The position numbers and the translations under genes were made by a program. Under the pieces are notes generated by a model, which did not search any database, had not been told where the DNA came from, and saw only the letters and a program-made list of their open reading frames with translations. Shown here piece by piece: positions 24,512-37,900 of a DNA stretch of 64,000 nt; position 1 is the first letter of the stretch, and the number at the start of each line of letters is the position of its first letter. The stretch is from NCBI GenBank assembly GCA_950106755.1, contig OX467089.1, positions 16,969,345 through 17,033,344 of the forward strand, in the 5' to 3' direction. This stretch comes from Climacium dendroides. Lineage: Eukaryota; Streptophyta; Bryopsida; Hypnales; Climaciaceae.

Positions 24512-26770
24512 CATTACAACAGAAGCTATATTTTATGATTAGGAAAATATGACTGGGATGATTGGTGACTGCTTACAGTTATATTTTTGAATGCCAAAAT
24601 TTTGGGAAAAAATATGACTACAAATATAACTATCAGTCATATTTTGCCCTTATATTTGATGAACATATAATATACACTTGTTGGGAACGCCAAAGTATTT
24701 TATAAGAAACATGTCTTGGGAAGTTTTAGTCATATGTATTAATCATATTTTTGCATGTAACTATGTATAGTCATATTTTATAGTTACATTTTTATAAAAG
24801 TTTTATTTTTTTCCTTTTGGGTAGCCCTTAAAAATTTGGGTAATATAAAAATATATATAAGAGTACTATTGTTCAAACTTTTGAAATCCTAGCTACTACT
24901 TTTGGAGGATTTTGAAATCCTAGCCATCACTTTCTTAAGATTTTGAAATCCTAGTTGCCATTTTTATGGTTTCAAAACCCTAGCTGCCTTTTTTAGGGTT
25001 TTGAAATACTAGCTTTTACTTCTCTAAAGTATTGAAACCTTAGCCACCAGTTTTTATCTTAGTTGTTCCTTCTTAGTTATTACTTCTTAGTTGTTATTTA
25101 TTGATTATTGTTTTTTGGTTGTCACTTCTTAATTGTTGTCTCTTAGTTGTTGCTTCTTAGTTGTTACTTCTTAGTTGTTATTTATTGATTATTGTTTTTT
25201 AGTTGTTGCTTCTTAGTTGTTGTCTCTTGGTTGTTGCTTTTTAGTTGTTGCTTCTTAGTTGTTGTTTCTTGGTTGTTGCTTATTAATTGTTGTCTCTTGG
25301 TTGTTGCTTCTTAGTTATTGTAAGTCTCTTAGTTGTTGCCTCTTAGTTGCTTCTTTTTATTTGTTGTCTCTTAGTTTTTGCTTACTAGTTGTTCCTTCTC
25401 AGTTGTTGCCTTTAGTTGCATCTTAAATTTTTGCGTATTATTGTCTCTTAAATCTTACCTTTTATTGATTTTTAATTCTTGATTCTTTTTTCCTCTTGTT
25501 GCACCTTAATTTATATTATTCTTGTTTCTTGTTGCCTTTTATTGCATCTTAGCTCTTATTTGTTGCTACCACTTTGCACTTGTCACCTTTAGCTTTTTAT
25601 TTTTTTCATCTCCGGTATTATTATTATTTTTTTATTTCTTGTAATTTCTAAAGACATAGTTATTTTGACTTTTTCACCCTCAACTTATTTGTATTGCTAT
25701 TAACCTTTGAAGATTAACTTTTATTATTCATTCACTAAAATTGACCTTCTTGATTGTGTGTAAGCATTAAAAATTGGAGCAAAGTCATTAAAGGCTATTT
25801 ATAATACAATAAAATCAACGGCTTCACATTATTGTAAGTAATATGAACCTTACAAGCATGTATGAATATTCAATCATAGAATAAGTCATTGTAATATTTA
25901 TATTATATTTTGTGTTAGTGACTAATACATAATTTTTGAAAAGATTTACATTTTTTTTGCATTTTTTTTCCAATATGACTACTTCTTGTACATCTTGTAA
26001 ATCATGTATATTCATTTTTAATTGCATGAATTCTTTTGTTTAGTAGCTAAATCATATTGATGTATGACTATATGATTACATTCAGTCACAAAATTATCAA
26101 TGACATTCAGTTGAATTGCTATATCAACCAAAAATATCACTTACAAGAATCACATTACACATCAAAAGAAAATATCACTTACACAAGTCATATTCCAAAT
26201 CAACAAAATTATGACTCATAAGAGTCACATTCAACATCAATAAAAAATATAATCCATAAGAGTTATATTCAATATCAACAAAAAATATGACTCACAATTG
26301 TCATATTACACATCAACAAAAAATATGACTCACCATAGTCATATTTCACGTTAGTAAAAAAATATGACTACACATAGTCATGTACCACATGAGCCAAAAT
26401 GTGACTCATTGTAATCATATTCTACGTCAGCCAAAATATGATTCATTGTAGTCATATTCCACGTCAGCAAAAAAATATGACTATACTCAGTTACATGTCA
26501 CGTAGGATTTTTTTCCTTGTTTGAGCACCTCAAAAAAATGTCAAATTGTAAAGGTGGTCAACATGTATGCCACATAGGCAAAATACAAGAAATTATACCA
26601 AAAATCAAATGATTGAAAATGTGATTAAAAAAATGTTACTAGTCAATAATGACTAGATGCAATCATATTTTGAGTCATTTATAGTGATTTTTGCCTCAGT
26701 CACATTTTTCAATATTATGACTGACTGCAGTCATATTTTGCAGTCATAAAATACAAATTTTGTTGTAGTG
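24512..26770. mobile_element. CACTA-like non-autonomous element, about 2.26 kb
   Basis: The right end finishes GTTGTAGTG (complement CACTACAAC). The left end is a slightly mutated partner, CATTACAACAGAAGC. An ATA duplication flanks both ends (24509-24511 and 26771-26773). Subterminal DNA is packed with TATGACT/AGTCATA motifs in both orientations, densest at 26200-26480, as expected for En/Spm-type transposase binding regions. No transposase frame was recognised, so it is likely a deletion derivative or MITE-like member. Confidence 0.8.
25060..25440. repeat. Degenerate tandem repeat of TTAGTTGTTGCTTC-type units
   Basis: Dozens of 10-14-bp variants of CTTAGTTGTTGCTTCTTAG follow each other inside the CACTA-like element. 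The array is strongly T-rich on the plus strand and has no coding sense. Confidence 0.85.
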
Positions 26771-26773
26771 ATA

Positions 26774-28975
26774 GAATAGAACATTATCCAATTGGGTCCA
26801 AGAATTAAGGTCACATTTCATTTTTGAGGGGTAATTTTGAGTGTGCATATACCATATAAGGTTGGAAGTCCATAAAACACTCATTTGAGAATTAAAAAGT
26901 TTTTTGAAATATTTATCTATAAATTTTACTTTCAAAGACAAATGGAATTGGCATCTAATTTAAGTTGCCATTTTATATTTTGGGAGCTTCAGATAATTAT
27001 TTATGAATTTTTGAAGTTGAAACTTAATGGTCACTAAATGTGTCCACTTCTTGAAATACACACTATTTGGACATTGTTGGTGCAATGAGAAATGTAACTT
27101 TGTATTAGGACTTTTTAGAGCCCAAGCACTTTATGGACCTCCTACTTTATCTACATTTAAAGTTTAAAAAAAATCATAGAGTAAGAGGTATTTACGTGGA
27201 ATGAATGCTACATGATTGGTTATTGGATTTCATGGAGAAATACAATGATTTTAAGGATAAGTTAACCCTTAAATCTCACTTATGTGTTTTGGCAATGTAG
27301 TGTTTTTAGTTATCTACCAACGGTTGGCGCTTGCTTTGCTACGCATTAACTATATTACTTTCATCAATTTGGCTCTGATTTGGGCTAATTACATCAGTCT
27401 CTTGAAATTTGATTAGATTGAAGCTCAAATTGTTCAAATGATACTCAATGTCCAAATCATCATTCTATACTTGAATTTAAGTTTGCTCGAAACAAATGTA
27501 AAGAAATCTTTTTTCAACACATTCTCATGTGTAGTAAATCTAATATAGTTTTTTGAGCTAGTTGAGTTTCAAAAATTAATTTTTTTTTGGCTACATTTTC
27601 TCAATGTATTAGAAAGTGGTAGCTTTTCATAATTTCTATCCAAAACATACCTTGGTCCTTCATGGGTTAAATGGAAAAAAACACATGCCTAGTAGATGAA
27701 CAATTTGCTTGCTTTGAAAGTGGTACAAAGATTCTAGAATTAACCCTTATGAGCTCCAACATTCATATTTTGGACAATGAATAGAGGGCTTGGAGGCATT
27801 GTTTAGTCCAACTAACTTCTCATTCATCCAATATAATACTTGAATGATGAAAAAACAACCTTCCTTAATGAAAGTGCTATAAATGATATTAATGTACAAA
27901 GATATACGCAAAAAATGTGCCAAAATTTGAAGAAGGATAAGGCATTTAAGAGTTAAAAGAAGCATTCAACTTACAAAAAGTCTGTAGTCTTGGGATTCAC
28001 TCTAGGACTTGGGATTGACCCAAGAAACTTTCAGTTCAAGAAGCAATGAAATAGGAGTTTGGGTTCCATCTAGTACCAACAGCAGAATGGTTGGTAAAAA
28101 GACGGATCTAATTGATAAAGCCTTAATATTGACAACTTCACTGACCTACACATACAATATCATATCTCGTTAAGCAATGCCGCAACTAATATATTGAAAA
28201 CCCCTTTGGCAAACAGATCTTGTCATGTACAAATAAATCTGCATCCATCCATTAAAACATGAAAAGAATCTAGACGAAATTCTGTATCTAACTTGCTTTC
28301 CCAGGGCACCTTGGTTATTTGCTCCAACTATTGCATTCACACTCAAAATTATGTGCCTCCCCGTAAGAGCTGGAAATACGGTTGAGAAAATCAGGTAGCA
28401 ACAGCCTTTGGACGACTGCGAAGGTTTATTGGACACATCAACCCTGTAAATGCAAGTAATAGAATGAGAATCGACCCATGTGTTCGGGACCTAATCCCAT
28501 CTCCTATTTGAGTAACCCCAGCTATCAACAGCAACTCATCTATTGACACTTGTTTGAATTCATTAGTAAGTGGTGAAAGCATGACTTGGCTAAATGTCTG
28601 CGGCCACTGATCTTTGAATGCAAATGAGTTGTCTGTCACTAATAGTGGTCTATAACCTCCCACTTTGAATGATAACATTGGAAATTCTTACATGATGAAA
28701 ATTCCACCTTACTAAATTTGGCTCTTGTACCTACAGCTCTCTCCACACATATTCTAAATATCAATCCATACATTTGTTAAAATGCTTAAAAGTGACACAA
28801 ATAGTATACTCTGCCTTAGTCTGCAACGATCGGCAATTAAACTGTCATGCAAAGGAATACAACAACGCTAGTGGCACTAACCTCCTCTCCAATAAATCGC
28901 TGTTTTGACAGGTCACTTTTCTGGGCATCGATAACATTGCCAGCAACCTGCAGAACATGACCATTCTCCTTGGAA
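26774..28975. other. Intergenic DNA and 3' flank of SWEETIE
   Basis: AT-rich to about 27950, then more balanced. The last roughly 900 bases probably hold the SWEETIE 3' UTR, since they directly follow its stop on the minus strand. No other gene is supported; a lone inverted-repeat end lies at 27314-27350. Confidence 0.45.
27314..27350. repeat. Solo terminus of the copy A/B element family
   Basis: CTACCAACGGTTGGCGCTTG followed by CTTTGCTACGCATTAA matches the left inverted repeat of the 13867 and 14881 elements with few changes. The body and the other end are absent nearby, so this is a truncated third copy. Confidence 0.6.
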
Positions 28976-31900
28976 TCAATTTTCCAGAGGCACTCCCTCA
29001 GCTTCTGCACCAGCCAAGGCTACTAAACCACCCTGATCAATGCCCTGTTTATGTGAATTACTTTCTGATGGCACCTCTTGAGCTTCAGCGTGGTTGTTCT
29101 CACCCTGTAAGCTTGGATTTGCATCCAGTTCTTCTTCGGCTTCCTCAAACACATCACCATCTTGAGCTTCAGCGCGGTTATCATTCTCATCATGCAGGAG
29201 GGGATTTGCATCAGATTCTTCTTCTACAGCTTCCTCAAACACATCACCACCATTACTATCTTCCGGTTCATCTGTCTCTACATTATCCACGTCCACAAGT
29301 CCAGGGGAGACCTCAGCACTACTCGCCGAGTCTCCTTTCAAGTCTGTAGATTCTTCCACATTTTCCCTTTTAATATCCGCTTCATGGGAGACCTCAGCTG
29401 AACCGTCTAAGTCTCCTATCAAGTCTGCATAATCTTCCACACTTTCTCTTTTAACATCCGCTTCATGGGAGACCTCGACACTACTCTCCAAGACTGTAGA
29501 CTCTTCCACGTTTTCCCTTCTAACATCCTGTGCAGGACTATCGGAAAGTTTTGATTCATCTGGCTGTGATGTCTCGTCTTCGTCAGGAAGAGAGGTGTCC
29601 CGAACATCATCGTCGGGTTTATGTTGAGAATCAGTAGAAGCATCCTCTGCGACTGATTGAGTAGTAGTAGGTGCGCTCTCAAATGTATCCCACATGTCTT
29701 CTTCTTCCTCTTCCTCTTCTGGCTGGGACGTGTCCGGCACTCTGGATGGGGATGGAGTTGAGTTAAAAAGAGAAGAACCAGAAGACTCTTCTTCCAACTT
29801 CTCTTTTTTATCTACCGTCCTGTCAACGAAACTGTCTCTAGATATTATATGATCCTGAGCCGGTGCGCCATGCGTAGGTGGTGACACGGAATCAGTACCA
29901 GGGATCCCGTTTACATCTTCGTTATGATCCGTTGAAGTAGTAGAGGGATGAGGGATGCTCGCCTGTGGTTCATCTATTTCTCCGTCTGCTTCTCCTTCTA
30001 CAGGCTGGTTGGAAGTATCACTTTCTTCATTACCTTCATGAGCCTGAAAGTCGTCCCAATCATCATCGTCATCATCATCGAAATCAAGAGAAGGCTGGGG
30101 AGTTAGAGAGGTGGAGTTTGTTCGAACTATAAATTGGGCTGAAGTTGGGGGCGGAGGAAGAAATCCGGAGGCAGGTGGTGGCAAGACAGGCTTCGAGATG
30201 ACTGGAGGAGGTGGTAAGCTAGAACTGGGAAAAGGCGGGCTTGCATTATCCTGCTGTGTCATCGAAGATCGGATGATGACCTGAATGCAAAATCAACACT
30301 ATATCAATCACAAAATACGTTGAAAATGCCCAGCGCTGACTTTTTTTGTACAAAGCTACTGCAACTCAACTCAACTACGAACTCCTCAAACTAAGATTCG
30401 ACAACAAGCGATCATACAAACAAAAGCATTTTCTAAAAAAGGAGGAATTTTGGAAAAGATAGTAACTTAGTTCATTTACGAAGTGTTAGTAACTTTGCGT
30501 AGGATAGAAATATTCGTAAGACAAACATGCGCCTGACCTGAAGTTGTTGGCGAGCTTCAGCAGGCATGTCCAGAAGCACAGTACGAAATTGTGCAGCTGT
30601 GGATGGCACTGATGCTAAGTGCGTCACAAGCTTCACTGCAGCATTAACCAATGCAAGAGCAGCCTGTACCACAGAACACAACCAATTCGTCTAAGGAAGA
30701 AAATAAACTAGTAAAACTAAAAACACGTTCAAGAGCACATACTTCTGGGCTTCCTGGTCAATATTTGAATTGACCTTAAGCTGCATTACACACTAAAGTG
30801 CATCAAAACTTAAGAACAAGGGTATACCTGATTGTCTTTCCCATTGACAGAGGCAGCAGCAATTATTGCTGGAAGTAGAACGTGCAGCACTTCCAACTGC
30901 GCCTCCTCACCATCTACCAGAGAATGGAGCAATACGAGCAACTTCAAAGCCTCCCCAACTAAACCAGCTCCTGCAGCAGTTACAGGATCCTGCATGGTGC
31001 AAGAGCAATATTGCCTCAAACTTGTATAGAATTGGAAAGGATCCCACCTCTGACATTTATCTGTATGCCACGATAGTACAATCTTATAAAGTTTATTGAA
31101 GCCGCTGAAACCAATCCTTAATTGCTCTCTGAAGAAAAACCTTTCAAACATCAGTTACTCATTATTAGATTACCTTGCTTTCCTTGTAAATGATTGCAGT
31201 GACATCGGCAGCCAGCTTGTTCAACAGGAGAAGTGCCCATGTGTAAGTTTCTCCTCTTGGCTTCTCTGTTGAACCTGCTTGTGCCACAGTCCTCAGCGCT
31301 TGCAGACCAACCAATTGGATCTAGCACATAAAGAAAAAAACATTATTAGATTGTTTCGTGACGTTTTCCACCAGAATAAGGAGAACACAAGAAGAAAACC
31401 ATCCGTCACAAAGAGAACTAAAAATATCAAAATATTTTTAGTTTGCTTCTGCAACTGTCACAAGTAGCCCATGATCGACTGCCAGCTACGCATATCTTGA
31501 AATGGGAATCAAAATTATTATACTAAGCTTTAATACGGAAGCAATAGGACCCTGGGGCAAGAGGAGTGCATTCTTACTGAAGGATGAGTGCTTAAAAAAG
31601 TAGTCTGAAGACAGGAGATACAACGAGCTTGTGAACCCTGCTTGAATTCTGCCACTTCTGGAACATATCTGGCCACGGTGACCATAGCTCCTAGCACTAG
31701 AAGGATACGTTGAGTCAGGACTTGATCCTCAGTCTTGCTCGCAGAGATCACATTCTTCTCAAAAACCTGCGCCAAGCTCTCTATCGCAGATGCTAGCAAA
31801 GAAGTTCGATCTTCTTGTCCGAAGTTGTCAGACGAACCTGCATCTGACCCTTTCGACTGTGTCAGAACATATATACATATTCTAATGAAATCAAGATTCC

Positions 31901-34900
31901 GACCAATATCCGCCACATCCTAATCTAGGTTTGTAGAACATGCATTTTTGAATTTTACAAAATTGTAACTACTGTGCGGTGCCGCTACTGACCCTTAAAA
32001 ACTGGGGACTAGCAACCTAACGCGAAACACATCTTGAAATTCCACCAAATAAAAGATTATACCCAAGAACTTCTACATTGTGTCAAACGTTCGTACCATC
32101 CGGTAATTTTGAAGTCGCAACAGTGACAGCTGTAATGAAACTGACAGAAACAGTAGCTGCATTGCCAGAAGCTTCACTCAAGACCTTGATACCAGCCGCA
32201 AGGAGTTGAGGAAGCAGTAATGGTTGACACTGCAGGTAACCACAAAGTTTCGTACATGATCAGAATAGAAATAGTATATCATAAACTGTTCGATATTCCC
32301 ACATCAAACATTGCCTCTAATATTCTCACATCAGGAAAATACACTTAACACTTAACGTAACACTGTTCAATGACGTCAGGATAGTACTATCACATCGATT
32401 CTAATCTGCAAGGTCAATAAGCTACAAACTCATAACAAACGATACATAATAAGCGGCTGGCGAATAGAAGAGGAGTTCAAAAGTTACTTGTACCTCTTGG
32501 GTCAAACGACCAGCCAGATTTGATGCAGTTCGTAGAGCCAAGCAGACTAGCGATTCGATCTCAGAGCTACTCCACATATAACGTGAATCACTGAGCCAAA
32601 ATTAAAGAAACTATATTTAATAACTATAATATCCAAGCCAAGCTTTTCTTGTGTCTGAATGGCAAGGGGTGAAGCAAATGTGCAATTTACTAGGCGATAA
32701 GGATCTTGTATATTCTGACGCAGTTCACAAAGCCAGAGGTCATTGGATGAAGGACAACACGAGAAGCCAAACAGTGCTGTACGCAAACTAAACCAATTGC
32801 GGCAATCATTGCTATTTACAGCACACACAGACCTCAGCAACTAATTAAATTGAACGGCTGGATCAAAATGGATCAAGATGTAGACCTTTCTTGAAGTCGA
32901 TGCATATAGCCTAGACACAGCTCCGAAACTTTTAGCACTAGGGACTTTTCCTCCATATAAACGGCTGGTGATGAGTTGATAATCTGCCCCAAAAAACATG
33001 AATAAAGACAGTTCTTAAAATACCATCTCAACAACAAATCACGTCGCAAAAGATCATAAGCTAGAATAAATTTTTAAGAGAGCCACTGGTAGCATAAGTT
33101 ACTTACTTGTTCCACAATGTACAAAATGGCACCCGGAGACCACGTGAAGTCCTTAAACCGAGGGGCTAACAGTACCTGGTCACGCAAATACGAAATCCTG
33201 ATTAGCTTTACGTTCGACACGACCTATACACGCGGCCAAAAAATATAAGTATTGCATTCCCTAGAAATAGCAAAATCACCAGGAACGAGTAAAATCGACT
33301 TAAAATCGACTTAAAATCGACTTTTCAGATTAACACGTCACACGACAAGTCTTTCAATTAAGATATCAATTATGAATTATCAATTAAGATATCAATTAAG
33401 ATATCTAAAATATGAATTTGATCAAGCCTGCACGTGTTAATCAAAATTCTGCTGTTAGATTGGCTACTCAGCAGCTTCCCCAACAATCTCCACAACAAAG
33501 GGGATGCCTGCACAAAAAACAGTGACCACTACTCAAATTAAAATATAACAGAAACACACCAGATCATGCTCACCTGCAAAAGCTCCTGGCAAAGATCCAC
33601 AGAAAGCATGTCCGGCCTGTAGAAACCCCTTGCACATAAAGCTCGTACTGCGCGTAGTGCAACCAACTGGAAATTTGAAACTGGTCCGCTACTTAGAAAT
33701 CGTCCATTAAATGAAGGAAAAATGGTGAAAGAGCGTCTCAAATTTGCGCCCTGACGCTCATCGTCAGATATCACTAGGATTGCTAATGCCCAAACTTGCT
33801 TAAATTCGGTATCATTAATTTCTACGCCCTTCCTTGGATGTCCCTTTTCGTCACCATTCAAATCAGCTTCTTCCGAAGCAGGTGTAACATCAATGGTGAC
33901 AGCCTCTAGAACCACTGGCCAGCATTCGGTCAAATCGGGAAGCACCACTTCTGCAACACCAGCCAACTGTACTCCATCCAAGAAGGGTTCATAGCGAGGC
34001 TGCATGACAAGAGAAGATTATGTACAGGGCACTAAATGGAAACAAAATGGTCGACCATCTACAACAGAATATGAATGGTTACTGTAACATAGACCGGCTC
34101 CGACATCTAAATATCTTTAAGTGCTGACTATGCGATATACAAAAAGGTCGAAATGAGCTGTAAACAACTACTCCACCTACATAGTCAAGAAATGATATTT
34201 GGTCAACACCATATTGGATGGGCTAGAAAATATCTAACAAATCATAAAAATCATGAATTTGGAATCTTTACAGTTTGCAATTCTGAACTAATCAACAGTT
34301 TTTTTGATCTTCTGCGCGTAGAGGAGTACCCAGAAAGTGTAAAATTGATCTGTAAACCAATACGATCCATACTCATTACCTGAATCTTGGTGGCCCACTG
34401 AGTGCGAATCGCTGTATAATCTTTTAATAGCCCAACCCAGCATCGAGCGAGCAATTTTGTGTGGGAAGCCAAGAGAGGAAGGAGTACGACACCATCAGAA
34501 GCGCTGGAGGAGCCTTCTTTTGAGCATGCAAAAGCATATGTCTTAACAGCAGCGTGAGCTCCCAATATACTTACTTGTACCTGCCATGGAAGCATTACAA
34601 TAGATCCACAATGTAAAGCACATTAACAACCTTCAAGGAACCACCTCGTTCCAGATTAGTTTCTATTGATCGAACTGAAAGCAGTCAATCACTGAAAAAG
34701 AACAAGAGTAGAAGAATCATTGAATGTACACAGCCCTCTTGCAACCTTGCAAAACCAAACAGCCAGCCAGGGTTGTTCTTAAGCAGATTGAATTGAATTA
34801 TCGCCACAAACAGATAGTGACAGGTACTCAGATTGTACCTTGCAGCCAACCCATTCTGCGTAAGAGGGTATGCGAAGATCCGCCCATTTGGTCAATGGCC

Positions 34901-37900
34901 GTGAAATAAGAGCAACCACGCGCTGCATAACACCCCGGTCTCCACCAGCAACTCCGCTGGTAATTATCTGTCACCAACAAGTAGATCCACCTAAGAAGTC
35001 AAAGCCTTGCGCTTCCAAAATGTCGCGGACAATAAGTGGTTGCTGTTAAAAAGCAATAAAATCTCTAGTACAGGTATGAAGCCAATGCAAATGAAAAGAC
35101 CCCATGAATCCATGCAGGAGCATACCCTGGCAGCCAATCTTGACCCTACAGCCATAAGAAGAGGACCCGCAGAAGGCTCGAGAGCTGTCCGAACAGCTGA
35201 AACGAGTTGAGCCTGATGTAAGCATGCAAGATTAGTGTATTGATTGACGTTGCCACTAAATGGTTTTAAATGGAATTGAAATATAAAATTCAACAGCAAA
35301 AGTAGACAAGAGAGTCAATGGGTGTTTAAGAAGAAGCGACAACGGATACTATAAGTTATTATGCTAATTACCTGGTACTGTTCGAGTAGAAGGTGGCCCT
35401 TAAACATGGGATCATCAGTCTTCCCGAACTGCACAACAAGCTCACGTTCAGAAACTTCCCAGCAAGTTTCAGCCTAGTCTTCCACTCCAAGAAGACTTCT
35501 GAAGACTACACAAACTCTGTACAGCATCTAGACAGGTCTGAGGTTTTCAAATCAAGGTATGATCCACTGCAAACCTTCACCTTAAATAAACTCAACCTGA
35601 TGACCGAGAATAGAAATTTGCTACCAAGCAGAAAGAAGGAAAGAGAGAATATTATCCTTGACAGCTTCCAATACCTTGTCAAGAATGGTATCCAGGAGTG
35701 CTACACCCGTAGGTCTCACACTCTCCAGACTTCCTGTGGCAACCTGCATTGATAACAGTGTAATGAGGGTCCATGACGCTCAGAATCAAAATAAGACAGC
35801 TGACCATTCCAAATTTTAAGTTCTCCTCCACACCAAACCACATCAGTGCTAAAGTTAAATGCAACATTATTAGAATCATCATTAAGAGCTGGATTCCAGA
35901 CAAGCACTGCACGCAACACTCACCTGATAGGCAAGAGCAACTAATTCCCCAAGATGGAGAACCAGCCAATGTCCACCTTTTTGTTCTTCAGCTATCACAA
36001 GATTAAAATGAGCAGGATGTCCTCCAACAGCAGTGGGTAGCCGGCTCAAACATCTGAGCACATGTAATGAACGCAGAGAATTCCGACAAAATTAGACAGT
36101 GAAAAATCGGTTGAAAATAGTCGCATGCTCAAGAAACACCACCAGCACACGTATATTGACATTAGATCATATTCACAGTGGTGTCACACATACTCTGCAG
36201 CAAAGAGTCGAGTTTTGTAGCGGGGTAAGTTGGCTTCCAAGCCTTTGCTTTCGCTTTTCTTCAACTCGGTCCCAGTCGCACTATTTACTATCATACCTTC
36301 GTCATCTTCACCCATTGGTACATGATCTACTTGACTAGAATCGAAGCGATCACTAGAAAATTCCTCGTACTCCTGGAAACCAGATCCGGCTTGCTTGGTA
36401 GCTGCAGTTGCTAGTACCTACAAAGAGAAAATCTTAGAGTTAGCCTATAAAATGAACACAATGTGTGATTGAAGGGGAAGTTTCAACTGCTACGGACAAG
36501 AATTCACTATATATTACGATAATTATGAAATGAGAAATCGGCAAAGGTACCGATAATAAACAATCCAGAAGACCCCATAAAGCACGACTCAAATTCGAAT
36601 GATATCCTGATGCCCACATCAAGGTAGAAAACAACACCACGGACAAAAAAGGAACGTCGAACTCTCGCACCAAAAGCTAAAAGGTATGAAAGGACTTACA
36701 TGAATAGAAATCTATGAAATACTAAAAAACAAACCATATAGGAGACGAGTGCTAACCACATTGCGACACAAATGCAGCCATCGTGAAGGAAAAGAAGGAC
36801 AAGCAGCCTCCAGTAATCTCTGCAGCGTCTGGCGTACGCTCCGAATAATCCTAAAGCGCGAAAAGCCAGCATTCATGAGTGAAATCAAAAGAGTAGAAAA
36901 TGAGAAACGAAAAAAAGGAATATGTAAGAAAATTAGTAGTGAGTGATGCAAGGCAAATAACCTTTCATCGGTTTCCGAGTCCAACATAGCGAAAAGGTCT
37001 TCTTCAATATGTTCTTCTACTAGAGAAACCTGCACAAAGGAATGTTGAATTCAATCTCAACTGCTACTTCAAACAGTTCAAAAAAATAGGGAGCTATTGC
37101 ATTGCTAAAAGACTTAGCATGCCTAACGGTACTAATTACTAAACGGATTCCAACGGATAATGTAGGCCACTACAAAAATGGGGAATTCAGTGCTACCTCG
37201 CGCTAACTTTCACCAGTATTTTAAGATGTGCCGGCAGTAAATCGTTACATAGCAATTCTTCATCCACACTGGAAGCATTTACTGAGTACTTGTTGAATCA
37301 CAATACGTAGATGAGGGTTCAGAATGAATGACATACAGAATCTCGTTCTGAAAGATGCCTCAAAGTAGCAACCGCAGCTTCCCGAAGTGTTGGCTTCAAT
37401 CATAAAACAATATGTCATGTCAGTGGCAACATCAGACACTGACCATTGGGAAATCCTGAGCAACGAAATTGTGTTTTCCAATCTAAAATTACAAACGATT
37501 TAATGCAGAAATTTAGCTATCATACGAGGTAAGATCCATGTTTTGAGATAGCTTCTGGGGGAAAATCATTCCCTTCACAATAGAGAGAATGCCAGAAAAT
37601 TCATAAATAAAATAAAGAAGCAATCTCCAATAAAAATCCTACTTGAAGTGCGTTTAAAGAATTAAAACGATAAAATGCTGGATGGAGTCATCCTGGCTGT
37701 ACGCTAATGTGGAAACTTACTTGTCTAGATGATAAAGTTGGACGTAGCGTCTGCACATGCAAACTCACAGACACAGCTTGGGGCGCGAAAAGTGCCAATT
37801 GCTGAGTAAACCTCACACATCTGGCAAAAACAACACAAAATACACGAGAAAAATGAATGAGAATCTTGAAGTTAAGAATATCATCAATGCAGGTGAACAG

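Noticed and set aside
28957..29349. Plus-strand 130-residue frame opposite the SWEETIE last exon
   Set aside because: Antisense of the acidic tail; its His/Leu/Pro repeats are by-products of GAA/GAT-rich coding DNA.
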